Of a stretch of DNA of 64,000 nucleotides, positions 33,904-45,592 are shown piece after piece. Below the pieces are notes generated by a model, which was not told where the DNA came from, did no database searches, and saw only the letters and a program-made list of their open reading frames with translations. How positions within the stretch are numbered: position 1 is the stretch's first letter; each line of letters begins with the position of its first letter. Both the position numbers and the translations under genes were made by a program. Source of the DNA: Acanthococcus lagerstroemiae (Eukaryota > Arthropoda > Insecta > Hemiptera > Eriococcidae); NCBI GenBank assembly GCA_031841125.1, contig CM063113.1, forward strand, positions 33,129,312 through 33,193,311, given 5' to 3'.

Positions 33904-33990
33904 CGCTCCGTGGCCGAGTGGTTAGAGACGATCGCTACATTTCAGTCAAATGTTTCAATGGACGCGGGTTCGATTCCCCGATACGAAATT
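33904..33990 (+). repeat. tRNA-Ser-like sequence, probably a SINE head
   Basis: TGGCCGAGTGGTTAGAGACG (box A) and GGGTTCGATTCCCC (box B) are separated by about 40 nt with a variable-arm-like insert, as in tRNA-Ser. The acceptor strands do not pair (GCTCCGT against ATACGAA) and the anticodon stem is poor. It is therefore more likely a tRNA-derived repeat than a working tRNA gene. Confidence 0.5.
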
Positions 33991-34399
33991 ACTGGCCAGC
34001 AATTTTTTCATGTAAAAACGCTTTACATTGAGGGACGTTTACTTTACATGCAGGTTTCTTTTGCACTCGATGCATGAATGACACTACATAACAGCATAAA
34101 AAACAAACTGATACTGATAACAATACTGAATGCGTATAGTTGTTCGATCAGTAATATCATCTTGATGATACTAAAATTTGCATGATAGGAAAAAACAATG
34201 AACTGTAATAAAAAAAATTAACATCGGCATCAAATTCCTCGTTGGAAATACATATAGAATCGTGTATTCTCATGCCATTGTTTTTAAAAAAATTTCAAAT
34301 TGTTGTGTAGTGTGATAGGCGCTTCTTGTCGTCCATAAAACACCAATGTAAACATTGTCTTTCTGATCAAATAGTATAAAAAAGCATTTCCTCATATTG

Positions 34400-35502
34400 A
34401 TATAAGTAATGCTTTGCTTTTACTACAAGCAAATGCTTCAAGTAAAAAAGCAAATCCTTGATAGCATCACCAGGATTGCGGAATGGAACCATGATCCAAG
34501 GCTCTATTCCGTATCCCTGAACATCAATAAGTACAATTTTCTATTTGTGCCACAGTATTCCGAATTTCTCCAAATTAATCCTTCCATCATGTACGGATCC
34601 TGGCCAACTGTCATCAACACTTGTGAACATGGATTTAGCGTTATATGTTGCTTGTACATTTAAGGATGGAAATTCTTTTTGGTTAATGTACTCCTCTCCG
34701 TGGAGTGCGGGTTTTTCAATTTCTGTGTGTGCACTATGTAGCTGTGTATAGTCAGTCACACCATTAGCAGTTGGGAATTGGTATGTGTACCAGAAGCGTG
34801 GGAAGCATTTGCTTAGAGCCCGGAGAAAAGAAGGTCGCCATCAGGGGGCGAAAAAAACTACCTGATACGAGGTCTCTTTTTACCGCTTCTATGCTTTAAA
34901 AACTATGATGTATGTTGTACCAGTATGCTTACAAATAAAAAATAATGATAATAAAAAATAATATTGCCCTGGCTACGGCCTTGACTAAGCACTGATTGCT
35001 CTCCAAGGACCCCGTTTTTTTAACACAAACGCAGGTGTGTGCACGCCGATAAAGCTCGCTGTAGACACCAATTTCGATGTTGTTTCCTTCGCCAGAAAGA
35101 GTTAATCCGTCCCTAATTTGCACATAGTATGCCAGAGCTTCTTTCTCATTCCATAATAGACTGTTGACTGGTGGGAAATTTAATCCAAACATTTGCTTGC
35201 GAACATATACTGAGGACAACACTGCGTACAGTTTTCGACACTGATGTTGATTGGTCTACCCCGAGTTCCTCACCAACACCTTTCAGGAATCTCGGATCAG
35301 CTAAATACCGCAAACATATTTGCATCCTTTGTTTAGATGATAAGGCACTATCTCGCGTTTCTACGGAATCGGCCAAGAAATTTTCCACGATCCAATCAAG
35401 ATTTTCTTCTTCAAAACGAAATAAACTCTGAAAAGCACGTACTTGAGGAGAGGTACGAGGCTTATAAAATTTGACTTTCCGCAAATTTACAACTTCAGCC
35501 AT
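34400..35502 (-). pseudogene. PIF/Harbinger (HARBI1-like) transposase, interrupted
   Basis: The N-terminal part (35146-35502) contains RDSALSSKQRMQICLRYLAD, EELGVDQSTSVSKTV and ANVWIKFPTSQQSIME, typical of Harbinger nucleases. After an insertion (34793-35105), the frame resumes with FPTANGVTDYT (first Asp), PALHGEEYINQKEFPSLNVQ and WPGSVHDGRI (second Asp). A frame change leads into GYGIEPWIMVPFRNPG near 34480-34530. The C-terminal third with the last Glu is missing. Harbinger transposases cut at TWA targets with a partner Myb-like protein, not seen here. Confidence 0.85.
34793..35105 (+). repeat. Dispersed repeat R1, copy 2, inserted in Harbinger
   Basis: 34793-34860 and 35014-35105 match 553-706 in order (GTGGGAAGCATTTGCTTAGA; ACAAACGCAGGTGTGTG; CGCCAGAAAG). 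The middle 34861-35013 is extra. Removing 34793-35105 brings the two Harbinger blocks back into near-normal spacing, so this copy arrived after Harbinger. Confidence 0.7.
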
Positions 35503-35577
35503 GTCAGCTTGATAGAAACAAATTTAAAAAAAAAAAAACGCAGAGAAAACTGGAAACAACTGACTTTTCTAATTTTT

Positions 35578-35776
35578 ACTCTCAAACTGAGCCCTGGAAT
35601 CCGCCCTTTCGAGCATTACCTCAGAGACGTCAGGAAGGCTATTAGGGCCGTCCTAGCCCTCTTCACTTCTTGCCGAAAACCCGGCCTAGGTCGAAATGTT
35701 GCGAGTTGCTACGTGGGCTTGAACCAGGGACCTCCAGATTCTGAGGCCAGTGCGCCATCCACTCGGCCGCCAGACC
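35578..35776 (-). mobile_element. tRNA-derived SINE, copy 3 (full head)
   Basis: On the minus strand it begins with GGTCTGGCGGCCGAGTGGAT (box A-like), then CCTGGTTCAAGCCC (box B-like), then the shared body ACGTAGCAACTCGCAAC, CGACCTAGGCCGGG and AGAGGGCTAGGACGG. Best preserved 5' end together with copy 1. Confidence 0.8.
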
Positions 35777-37443
35777 CCACTAAACAACTGACTTGCACAA
35801 TAGTAAGGTTACGTGTGAGTAGCATAACTTTTTTAGAAGGAAGCTCATTTTCCTAACTTCTTAGTTCTTACGTGTCAATACCCGAGACAGTGGCGTAAGT
35901 ATCCGGGAGGAACTAGGGGAATAGCCCCTCTTTTCTCCTCCCATTTGGCTCCCAGCCCGGAACATGTATGTAGTAAATTATACTGTACTGTGTAACTTTT
36001 TGTGAAATTTAAAAATGTTGAGCGTTTATATTTTAGTGTACATGTTTGTTTATTACTTTTGAACAGTATTACCGTACAAAGAGAAAATAAAGGAAGGGGG
36101 ACTGTATTATTTCAACTTTTAGTTATTTCAACTGTCCTGCACCCTAATTAGTTTAAATAATCGAGTTTGTATGAGTACTGTGCATTCAATGAAAAATCAC
36201 CCCGTATCCAGAATGTTTGGAATGTTTGAATTTTACCGATGTTGTTTAAGTTAGTAGAAAATACGTGGGTCCTTCTGTTCCCTCTGGCCACTGATGCGAT
36301 ACTCGAAAGGGTAGTTTCCGGTGCCAGGGTTGCGGTGTCTGGGGGGCCATATTGGCAAACGTGCATTGTCATACGTTCCACCAGACTATGGTACTTCTGT
36401 GGTTTCCAGGATCGTATTCTTAAAACAGAGGAATGGCAGAGGTACGAATAAGCTAGAAGTACTTTTCATATTCCTACCGCAAAACTTAATTTGATGGACT
36501 ATTTTTCTAATAGTTTTACTGTAAATAAGCAAAAATTCAACATAATGTGGACATATTGATTTATCATTTCCCAATGAAAAATTCGAGTTGAATAAACTCT
36601 TTTTTGACAATTTTGACGAGAAAATCCTCTTTTGCAGCTGCATGTGAAACGATTTCTGATATTTTTCGAAATATGTTAGGAACTCAGTGGCTTCCCATGA
36701 GAGTTCACCAGCTCTATAGGTTGGTAATTACTAAATCATTATTTATTACAAAATTCAAACTAAAGAACTACTCGTAATTTTTGGAGAATTTTGAGGAAGA
36801 AGGCTTGGCCCATTGCTGAACGTGAAAATCTTCCTGATAAGTTCAAGAGATGATTTGGCAACAGGAGGTTCCGATAGAAGTTTTAGGGGCTTCAGAGTAC
36901 AGTGATTTCAATTATCCAGAAGGGTTACAAATCGATGCACTGAGTATAAAATTATCCTTCAATGGGGGGGGGGGGGGGTTTAAAAGGATTCCTGTTTTTA
37001 AATTGAGAATTTGAACACAGCAGCATGAAAAAAAAAACCTTGCTAATGAATGAATTGTTATCAGAAGAAGAGGTTACATATGGCTCATGTCCCAATATTG
37101 GATTAAAATTACCTGATCATAAGTGAAAATTTCGTATTCAGCGACTTCAAATACCAGTGAATCAGCATGAGGTTATGTAATGAGAGGCATCTCCGTGCTA
37201 TTGCCTGAGGAGGCTTCTCAAATTTAACATCTGTAAAATATTTTGTTCATCACCGATAATTCATTCAATAGCAAAATGAAAGATGCTCACTTTCACTTGC
37301 ACTTCATACATATTATATGAAAAAATTCATCATAAATTGATTATTCATTGTTTATAATAAATGGGAGAGGAACATGACATAATCCAACTAGTACATTTTG
37401 AGTAATTCAGTTTCTCTTCAGTTGCCTTTACAAATGAAGTACA
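35777..37443. other. No gene; G14 run and one MITE-like end
   Basis: CAGTGGCGTAAGTATCCGGG at 35887 resembles a hAT-type MITE end, but no partner end was found. A run of about 13 G lies near 36965. No coding sequence recognised. Confidence 0.35.
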
Positions 37444-37591
37444 CAGGGGCGGATACAGAAAATAATTTCGGGGGGAGGGGTCTGAATGAAAATTCTTATA
37501 GACGAAACATAATAGCTCTAGATCACTACATTATACAAATTTAGATATGGGGGGTCCGGTCCTCCAAAACCCCTCCCTGTGTCCGCCACTG
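37444..37591. mobile_element. 148-bp hAT-like MITE
   Basis: CAGGGGCGGATACAG on the left and (inverted) CAGTGGCGGACACAG on the right. G-rich just inside the left end and C-rich inside the right, as in many CAG-type MITEs. The flanking 8-mers (GAAGTACA, AAAGAAGA) match poorly, so the duplication is decayed or absent. Confidence 0.65.
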
Positions 37592-37949
37592 AAAGAAGAT
37601 AATTACTTTTTTATTTTTATTCTTTTGGAGGAGGGCTAGTAAAATAACGCTTACTTAGATGATAGTAATGAATTCTCCCCCCTCCCCCTCGTTGCCTTTC
37701 CAAAACTGGCTTCCGTGGACCTGCGTATTTTGTAAGGGAAGTAATAAGCACGGAAAAAATAGGGTGTTAGAACAGAGGAATACTGACGAAGAAAAAAAAT
37801 GAATTCACAATATTCATCGTAGAATACAAACGGAGGATTACGCACACAAATTTGATTTCTATGAACGAAAGCCTGTAGCGACGTGAAGTCATGCGATAAT
37901 CATATGCGGATACAGTATTATATCAAATGCTTTATTACTTCTTCAAGAT

Positions 37950-38345
37950 TCTTGTATGCGTATTTGAGTATCTTCAAGATTCTTCCAATCATTTTCACAC
38001 TTTTTCAGATACTCCTAGATATGCTTAAGACTCCTTAAACCTTTGCCAGACTCACCCAGAATAATTCCAGGTCTACTAAAACTTCTGAATACTTGCTTCA
38101 GATCCTCAAAAAATCTTTAACATTTCTTGGCGAGTCTTGCAGACATGTTGAAGAACTATTAAGATTCTTTCAAGGAAGTTAAGAATCTTCAACGCTCTTC
38201 TAGACATGTTCAAGACTTATTAACCCTCTTCTGGGCTCGTCCAAGACTATATCAGGTCTGCTAAGACTTCCTTCAAATCCAACAAGACTCTTCATGATTT
38301 ATTCAAGACTCTTGCAGACATGTCAGAATTTTCATGATTCTTCAA
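37950..38345 (-). repeat. TCAAGACTC degenerate array
   Basis: Words such as TTCAAGATTCTT, TTAAGACTCCTTAA, TTCAAGACTTATTAA, CAAGACTCTTCATGA and TTCAAGACTCTTGCAGACATG occur throughout. Reverse orientation of the array at 17700. GCAGACATGT recurs near 38150 and 38310. Confidence 0.6.
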
Positions 38346-38594
38346 AACATCGTACCACATGAGGCTAAGGAGGTTCCGTTAGGTCAGAAACGGAAGCGCG
38401 GACGGCCGAAACTCACAAGTCGTGCGCTTCTTCGTGATTGAAATTTCAAAATTTAATGCTCATTTTCAGTCATTGTGCGATGTTTCTGCCGTCCGTTAAA
38501 TAATTCCTTAATTGTGGTCTCCTCATGTGCACGTGTGCTTTGTATTATTCATCCGTGGAGTATTTTTTCCTCCATTTAATATTTTCTTATATTT

Positions 38595-39340
38595 CGCTGT
38601 GTGACAATAAGGTTCCCGGACTGCTTTTTTCTCCGCGCTTGTGGTAACACTGCGACCTTGAGATTCCTACACAACAGTCTGGTATCTCTCCCTTATCGTT
38701 AGACGTGCTGGTGACCCTCGTGCAATCATTAGTTCTCTAACTGTGTCGTGTTTTATTACAAGTGTATTAGTAGTGGTCGTTACAAAAATGAAAAGAAGCG
38801 AAATTTCGAGCAACGATCTGCTTCTTTGACCGCCGCGGGGTAGTGCATAAGGAGTTCGTTCCAGCTGGACAAACTGTTAATCAAATCTTCTATCGTGATT
38901 TATTGGTACTTCGAAAAAGGGTCAACAGAGTGCGTCCAGACATCGCGAGAATGTGGATTCTTCATCATGACAATGCGCCTTGCTACAGCGCTGTTCAGTG
39001 TTACTCAATGCTTGAATTCTAAAGGGATTGCAATGCCACCGCAGCCCTCATATTTGTCTGATCTGCCACCGTGTGACTCTTTTCTATTCCCCAAAGTCAA
39101 ACAAGTGGTAAAAGGTACGCATTTTGAATCCGTTAACGACATCCAAGAGGCCCTGACGAGGGTACTACAGGACATCCCATTTGAAGCGATCTAGAACTGC
39201 TACAATGCATGAAAAAATCGCTGGAATCGCTGTGTTGGTGTCTAAGAGAACTACTTCGAAATCGATTATGTTATTATTGAATAATTTTTAAATATACGGT
39301 TTTTATAGACTGATTCCGGGAACATTATTGTCACGCTGTG
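38595..39340 (+). mobile_element. Internally deleted mariner-like element
   Basis: The ends are inverted repeats: CGCTGTGTGACAATAAGG / TTCCCGGA on the left and (inverted) CACAGCGTGACAATAATG / TTCCCGGA on the right. TA follows the right end at 39341. At 746 bp it is well below a usual 1.3-kb mariner, and the transposase N-terminal half is missing. Confidence 0.85.
38775..39290 (+). pseudogene. Mariner transposase C-terminal half
   Basis: After a short MKRSEISSN start and a deletion comes the catalytic part: ICFFDRRGVVHKEFVPAGQT (first Asp), WILHHDNAPCYS (second Asp) and YLSDLPPCDSFLFPKV (third Asp, DD34D-type spacing). The end is NRWNRCVG followed by stops. The helix-turn-helix DNA-binding half is lost and frames are broken. 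Same superfamily as, but a different lineage from, the copy at 41655. Confidence 0.85.
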
Positions 39341-41654
39341 TAACTTCTCCGTGATTTCGCCTGTTTCTTCCGTGCTGATAAATGGTAGCCATTTTGTAAT
39401 GACAGGTTACACTGTCTTTTTCAGTCTAAGACCTAGTGCCCGGGGAGGCATGCCAGAACTCTCCGCTGATGGGGATGGGTACAACCCAGTTCATTTGTTT
39501 GTGTTAGTGTTCGATAGTTCGTGACGGAGGTCTTGGTTAGTGGGGACTGGAGCATTGGTGATAGGCGGAGGTGAAGTGGGGGGACGGTATGACCATCGTC
39601 CAAATGGATGCAGCCACTGGAGATGCCGGGGTGATCAATGGGCTCACACGAATCTGAAGGTCGGGAACCATTTGAGTAACGGGGGCAAGTCATGTCGGTC
39701 TTTGGTGTGCAGCTGTAAGCGGTTAAGTCTGCGGACCCGTCACAGGGTAGCCGCTTTCTGGAAAAGCGGGAAACCCGGAAGAAGTCAGGGGATTTCGTCA
39801 GTCTGAAAAAGTCAAAGAAATGTCTGGGAATTGCTATGATTTTGATTAAAATCAGGAAACTTGTCGAGAATAATGAAAATTGAAAAATATACCCTATTTT
39901 TCAAGAATTTAATGTCAGCGTAAAACTTATTGACTTATTCCTTTTACAAGGTATTCTCAAAGCTGTGTAAATACTAGCTGAAAATATTTCGAGAAAAATG
40001 TGGAAAATTGGTCTGGAAAACCGGGAAAAGTCTGGGAAAGTCATTCTAGAAAAGTGGCTATCCTGCGTCAGTGAATAGTCGTACAGGCAATTAGTCAGTA
40101 ACTGTAGAGTAGACAGAGAGGTGTGGAAGCAGCTGTGATCATTGGTAGTCTAGGAGGCTCAGACGCTAAGTAAAAAGCTACTAGAGATTCTGTTGCAACA
40201 TTATCGAGACTCTTCTATGATAATGACCACGTTTCCTGCAAACTGAACTCCTGAATTAAAAATCTTATTTTCAATTGTATAATACTCCATGACTTCGTTT
40301 CTCACTTGAACAATAATTTCCCCGTCTCTAAATAGGGTAGGAAGAATGGATCCATTCCTACAAATTTCTTGGTTTCTCTCTTTATAATTAATTCCAGTAC
40401 ACCCTTCTTTGTCGACGAATTTTCGGAACAACAAAGTATTCGTTTAAAACCTATCAACGATTATTCAGCCTGAATGAGTCTCCAGCGAGTGATTCTTGCC
40501 AAACTCTCGCCGCATCCACCCTTTCGCGACGAAACTCAGACTTTTCTACGCACCGAATGAAAACAAACCTTCAAACATTGTAATCAATTTCTTCAATCTT
40601 GGTGATATTTCATCGAGACCGAAAGAGTAAGTGAGCTTGTGAGTGAATGAGAGTGAAAAAGAGAAGCTAGTGTTATTTTCGATTCCCATTATATTCTCTC
40701 TCGAGCATATTGTCGTCTTCAATTGATGAATTCAAATTTTTCGCCTTGTTCGGGGGAGGAGGACTGTACCCGCTACCGAAAACAGAGACGCGAACAGCTA
40801 TTAATCAAAAAACGGGCTGGTTTTTGATTTTCGCACCTTACAGTGTTAATTGTTTTTCTCCCGCTCGATTGTCGATAATGTCTTCGACGATTTCTCTTCG
40901 CGCCGCATCGCTCACAGCGCCACGAATCGAATGCTATTACGCCCGTTCATCTTGGCAGATTGAAACAACTTCTCTTCGACACATACCCTTCTCCCATGTG
41001 AGTGGGGAGGTGGGTAAGGAGTTCTTCCGCACTCGGCAACGGGATCATAAAGAGGCGAAAATTAATAACATGCGAACGAAAATATTCGAAGGTTGTCGTC
41101 AACGATGGCGGAAAATAAATTATACTTTTGAAAAAGCGATAAGTGTAATTACTGCAGCCGAATGAATGCGATTTTTCGGAAACGAAGCAAAAACGCCGAG
41201 ACATTTATTTCCTTCTAAATGTACCACAGATTCAATCACGGACCATTTCCACATATTTTTGAGCGTATATTTGCTGGTTGGATGGAGTCACTAAATCAGT
41301 CAACGAGTACGCTGAATCAGCAAAAATGGTCTCTGATTGTATCTGTGGTACAGTTATCACTGCTTCAAATTTAGTGTGTTGAATTGCGTGGGTATCGAGT
41401 TCGGCAGTATTCACCGATACAATCTCACGTTTCGTGACAAGTGCGATTTTTTCGCAATACATGTAAGTTACATAGGTTGCCTGAAAAGTGTTGCACAGTT
41501 CCATATATCTCGAGAATGGAAGAGTGTATCAGCTTCCGATAAATTCATGAGAAAGAGCGTTCAACTTCCTACAAAATCCTACCTTTATTTTTCAACATGC
41601 TCGCTGTTTATACGTATACATTTATTCCAACGACAAACTATTTTTTGCATTCCG
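39341..41654. other. Unassigned
   Basis: 39700-40060 has repeated GGAAAAG/CTGGGAAA words. 40480-41200 is CpG-richer with a 151-codon plus frame (40710-41165) of no recognisable family. 41475 (AGGTTGCCTGAAAAGTGTTG) could be the outer end of the next mariner copy, but the partner end was not found. Confidence 0.3.
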
Positions 41655-42131
41655 TCAGTGAAGAATTGTTTTGAACAATCTTGAATCCGTTGATAACAGC
41701 GTGTCAGAAGAAAAGTGAATACCCTTAAGATGTTTCTTCATATTCGGAAGGAAGTAGTAATCAGACGGCGCTAAATCAGGACTGTATGGTAAATGGGGTA
41801 TTACGTTGAATTTCAGCCTTTGAAGAGCAGTTTGCGTGGCATGCGTAACGTGCGGCTGCGCGTTATCGTGCTGGAGGGAAACTGATGCGCAAGATTTTCG
41901 AAGGCGATAAACACGTCGACGAAGCTTGGTTACGGTTTCAAAATATCGCTCAGTATTCACTGTTTCTCCTTGTTTGACGAATTCGGTCAGATCTTCTCCG
42001 TGCACCGCTACTAAACGTTTATGAATTTCTAATGTAGGATTATTCTTTTCCACCGTCAGAAATTCAATGACTGCTCGTTCTTTCATTTTGAGTGATATGG
42101 TGCACTTTGAAGACTTACAAATAAAATTCAC
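41655..42131 (-). pseudogene. Mariner transposase with internal deletion
   Basis: Starts with the usual N-terminus (MKERAVIEFLTVEKN, IHKRLVAVHGEDLT) and then jumps directly to the late catalytic part (FVKQGETVNTERYFETVTK, VSLQHDNAQPHVTHATQTAL, PYSPDLAPSDYYFLPNMKKHL). The rest of the HTH region and the first catalytic Asp are deleted, while the second and third Asp remain. The frame is still open across the joint. Cannot be catalytic; it could in principle make a truncated protein. Confidence 0.85.
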
Positions 42132-43490
42132 TGATAAGCGAAATCACAAAGTGAAAAAAGTGTAAGTAGAAAGATGTAGCTTTCACATGACACCACACGG
42201 AGCGCTCTACCTGCGTTGGGTATAAATCCGGATACTAAAAATGGAGCCATACGGTGTAACTATCGTGAAAATCTTAAGGAATACTTTGCGAGTTGTGACC
42301 ACCATCGGGAGCAACGTTGTAACCCTAGATGGACATGAGCGCTCCCTTTTTCAAATTTTTCTCAATAACTCTTTCGTTCTAAACTCTAAATTTAGAATCT
42401 ACATTGTAAAATTAATCTACGCTAAATTTTACATAAAAAAGGTTCGTTATGATTTTTTCGTACCTGTCTGAGAACCCCTGAAAACAGGTTGTTCAAAATA
42501 AGTCCGTATCCATTCCTGGAACTTTTTTCATTGTCTGTCTTCGCACCTTCTTGTATTTAGTGAGATTGCTTTACGTGCTCCCGTGTGTTATATTGGTATT
42601 GGAAAGAGTTGTAATAATGGATATTTTAAACTTCTTACGATGACGAGTAATGAAATCGATATATCAGCTTGGGTGGTTTCGAACCGCGTCGAATTCATGT
42701 GTCGATACAGTTCTGAACAGAAGCGGATGATTGAGGTTGTGACGGGGTAAAGGATTAAATTAGTCAAAATAACGCGATATTGGTATTAAATAGAGTTTGA
42801 ATATCGTTTTAATTTTGGAACAATCTACCAAATTTTGATTGATTTTTGCCAGATCGCTGTTTTTATTTTTAAAATTATTTTTCCTTCGCCCCACGCGCTT
42901 CAAGCTACGCCGCACAAGGGGGATCTGAATACTGTGCATCACTCGGAGGGTTTGTCAGTTCGCTGAATCCATTTGTGGGGTTGTTCTTCCTTAACTTCTA
43001 CTTTCTGAGCACCACAAGGCGCTGAAATGTGACAATACAACATGTTGTCTGACAAGTTAATTAAGTCAATCCTTCTTCGTTATCTTATCGAAGTATTGTG
43101 CAAATTGGTCAGCGTTTTTTCGAATCTCCTGCCCCTAATAAATAATAAATAAATACAGCATTGAAACAGATGTTTCGCGGTCACCCACTGGAACATAAGC
43201 CTCCTTGATCAATTATTTATAGTCTAATTCCTCTTGGTGACAAGCCATTACTGGGGAATTGTTATGAAAGAATTTTCCTTCTCTATAAGGGGCATGCAAC
43301 CTGCATGGCACACCAGACTAGTCAGGTGTTCGTAGTCTATAGGTGTGGCTAACTCAACTGTAGTCTTTTTGAATTCCGGCGGATCAATTAAATTGAATTC
43401 CACCTTTTGCTACAATTGGTGTGGCCTGGTCGAATGTTAAAATTTTTCATATATTCTTGCATTTTATTATTCTCTCATCATATTTTAACC
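42132..43490. other. Unassigned
   Basis: Ordinary AT-rich sequence. CAGGTTGTTCAAAATAAGTC near 42486 resembles a mariner-type end but has no partner here. No gene recognised. Confidence 0.3.
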
Positions 43491-43503
43491 TTGAAAATTC
43501 GCT

Positions 43504-43584
43504 GTCCGTACTGGGATTCGAACCGGCGTTCCGTGGTTTAGGAGGCAGCGTTCGAACCCATTCGGTCACCAAGCCACCTCCCCC
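43504..43584 (-). repeat. tRNA-like unit, probable SINE head
   Basis: On the minus strand TGGCTTGGTGACCGAATGGG (box A-like) and GCCGGTTCGAATCCCAGTAC (box B) are spaced as in a long-variable-arm tRNA. The 5' and 3' ends do not pair well, so a functional tRNA is unlikely. Confidence 0.5.
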
Positions 43585-43585
43585 G

Positions 43586-45250
43586 CTCCAATTATCTACC
43601 GATAACTTCTCCAATTTTACCTTCATTTTCGTTATTCAGTTAGTTATTTGTTGTTTCCCTTGTTTGTTTCTCTTTGTTATTTATAAACTCGAACTTCGTA
43701 GCATGGGACATCCGCTTAAGTTTTCAAATTGTCCTATTTATCGATATTTTTTCGAATTTCTGATCCATTTCTTATATATTTGATCCCTTTTTGTAATGAA
43801 AGTGAGTATCTGGTCACGCATCCGAGGTTTCTTTTTTCCGCTTCTTTATGTATACTTCTGAGAACTTTCTTGAAATTGCTTCATCTCATTAGTTATTACA
43901 AACAATGTCATATTTACTTCTTGTTGCCCTCTCAACTCAGTGTTATTCTGAGGATGTATCCTTTTCAGTTTCCTTCATTTTTTCTTGGACGTCTTGCCTC
44001 ATTTTTATAGTATGGCAAAGTACTAAGTTGGTTCAATTTTCTTGGACCATGAGGCATTTTTTCATGAACGATCCAGAAACAAGGTGTTCACAAAGAGAAG
44101 CCGATATTTGTCTCCGGTCGCACCTTCCTGCCTTACGACCGGACGACGTGCTTAGATCGAAAAATCGGCGTAGGTGGCCGACTAAGAAAAGCCCAGAAAG
44201 CCTGAGTAAGTATCCCGACTAGCTCACAAGAGACCTCTCAGGCGTGGTATTGCCAGGGAAAGGAAGATGATTATCCAGATCACATGTTAAGTCGTTTCAA
44301 ATTCCGGAACGAAAAAGTAAAGAAAAACGAAAAAATTTACATTCTCACATTCTCCTGCAAGTTGTCTATACCCCCCCCCCCCTCACAAGAAAATCTTGAT
44401 GAAACATCAGAAACACTTTATTTCGCAAATAAATTGTTCAAAAGAAGACGGAAAACGATTTGGCACCAAGAAAAACAGAAAAAACTTTTGGCACAAAACA
44501 GCTTCCGGTGATGGAAAATTGGCTCACCCGCGAAAATTGTAGTTTGAACAAAAACAAAGAAAAAAATAAAAAAAATAAAAAAAATCTATGAAGAGAAAAA
44601 AAAATCTCACGGGCAAACGGTACCGAGGACCAGCAGATGAAGTATAAAGAGAGCAAAAAGTATCTTCAAAACACTTTGTGCGGATCACAGAGAACAACCG
44701 AACGATAAGGAAAACAGGCGTCAGAAGGAAAAGGAAATGGAAAAATGTGACGTTATTCCACAAGCAGCTTTTCACCTGCATGCAGAGTTACGAGGAAAAG
44801 AGGAGAGAAATTGGTGCGATTACTCGTGCTTAATTTAGATGGGCTGCAATTCTCGCGTTTTTACCTGCCACAACCTTCATATCTCCTTGTTAAATTGCCG
44901 AGAACTGTGATCTTTTAAAAGTTACATCCGATGTATGAATCCAATATAATGTATTATTAATTAAAAAAGTTTTTCTATCCACCCTAATGTTCATAAGAAA
45001 TAATATTATGTTGCACTTCAAATTCGAATGCAGCAACAACATGAGTGGAGTGTTAATATAATTGCATTATCGCAGCGCCGTGACTATTCCACAAATCTGC
45101 GAATTACATCGAAATGTTAATAAAATTGCATACTCAAAACGCCGTAAATTTGTCATGACTGTTTCAGTTCGTTCAAAATGCTAATGGGATCTCTGTGATC
45201 AACGCTTTCAGGATAAACCACGAATATCTTCTTTTTTTTAGAAATTATTT
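43586..45250. other. No gene seen
   Basis: C run at 44371-44382, A-rich tract at 44550-44610, and two single TTGCATA/GCCGTAAAT units at 45062 and 45126. Nothing else recognised. Confidence 0.35.
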
Positions 45251-45429
45251 TACATAGGGTGCTTGCGCCAGTTTGCATCAGTACCCCAGTTTGCAACAAA
45301 CGTAACTTCGAGTAATAAGAATAAGCTTGTATTTCACAGAATTTATTTGTGATATTTCTTAGAGTGATCTGACAGCTCCCTGAGCACAGTGAAATACTTC
45401 CCAACTTCTCACCTACGGTTTGTGAAAAT

Positions 45430-45592
45430 CGATGAAAAATGTTTCACTCAGCAATTGGGAAAATCCAACAAGTTAAAAGGTTTTTTTTTTTTGCTTTGAT
45501 ACTTGGGAATTCTGAGTTGACTCAGTTGGGACTTCCACAACTTTTACCCCTCTCCCCCAAGGAAAAACACGTCCGCGTCCCTGGTCTAGTCG
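45430..45592 (-). mobile_element. hAT-type MITE family V, partial one-unit copy
   Basis: Reads inward from the right as CAGGGACGCGGACGTG, TTTTTCCTTGGGGGAG, GTCCCAACTGAGTCAACTC, CAAGTATCAAAGCAAAAAA and TTGTTGGATTTTCCCAA. One tandem unit only; the left terminus is missing. Same family as 50847-51548 and 60760-61136. Confidence 0.65.

Noticed and set aside
33904..33990. Functional tRNA-Ser gene
   Set aside because: The box motifs are good but the acceptor stem does not pair and the anticodon arm is poor; a tRNA-derived repeat is more likely.
39540..39806. Gly-rich ORF as a gene
   Set aside because: Not recognised, and the surrounding GGAAAAG/GGGAAA words suggest degenerate repeat sequence.
42480..42760. 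A further mariner element starting CAGGTTGTTCAAAATAAG
   Set aside because: Only one end-like sequence is present, with no partner TIR and no transposase-like frame downstream.
43504..43584. Functional tRNA gene on the minus strand
   Set aside because: Box A and B present, but the terminal stem fails and the variable region is irregular.
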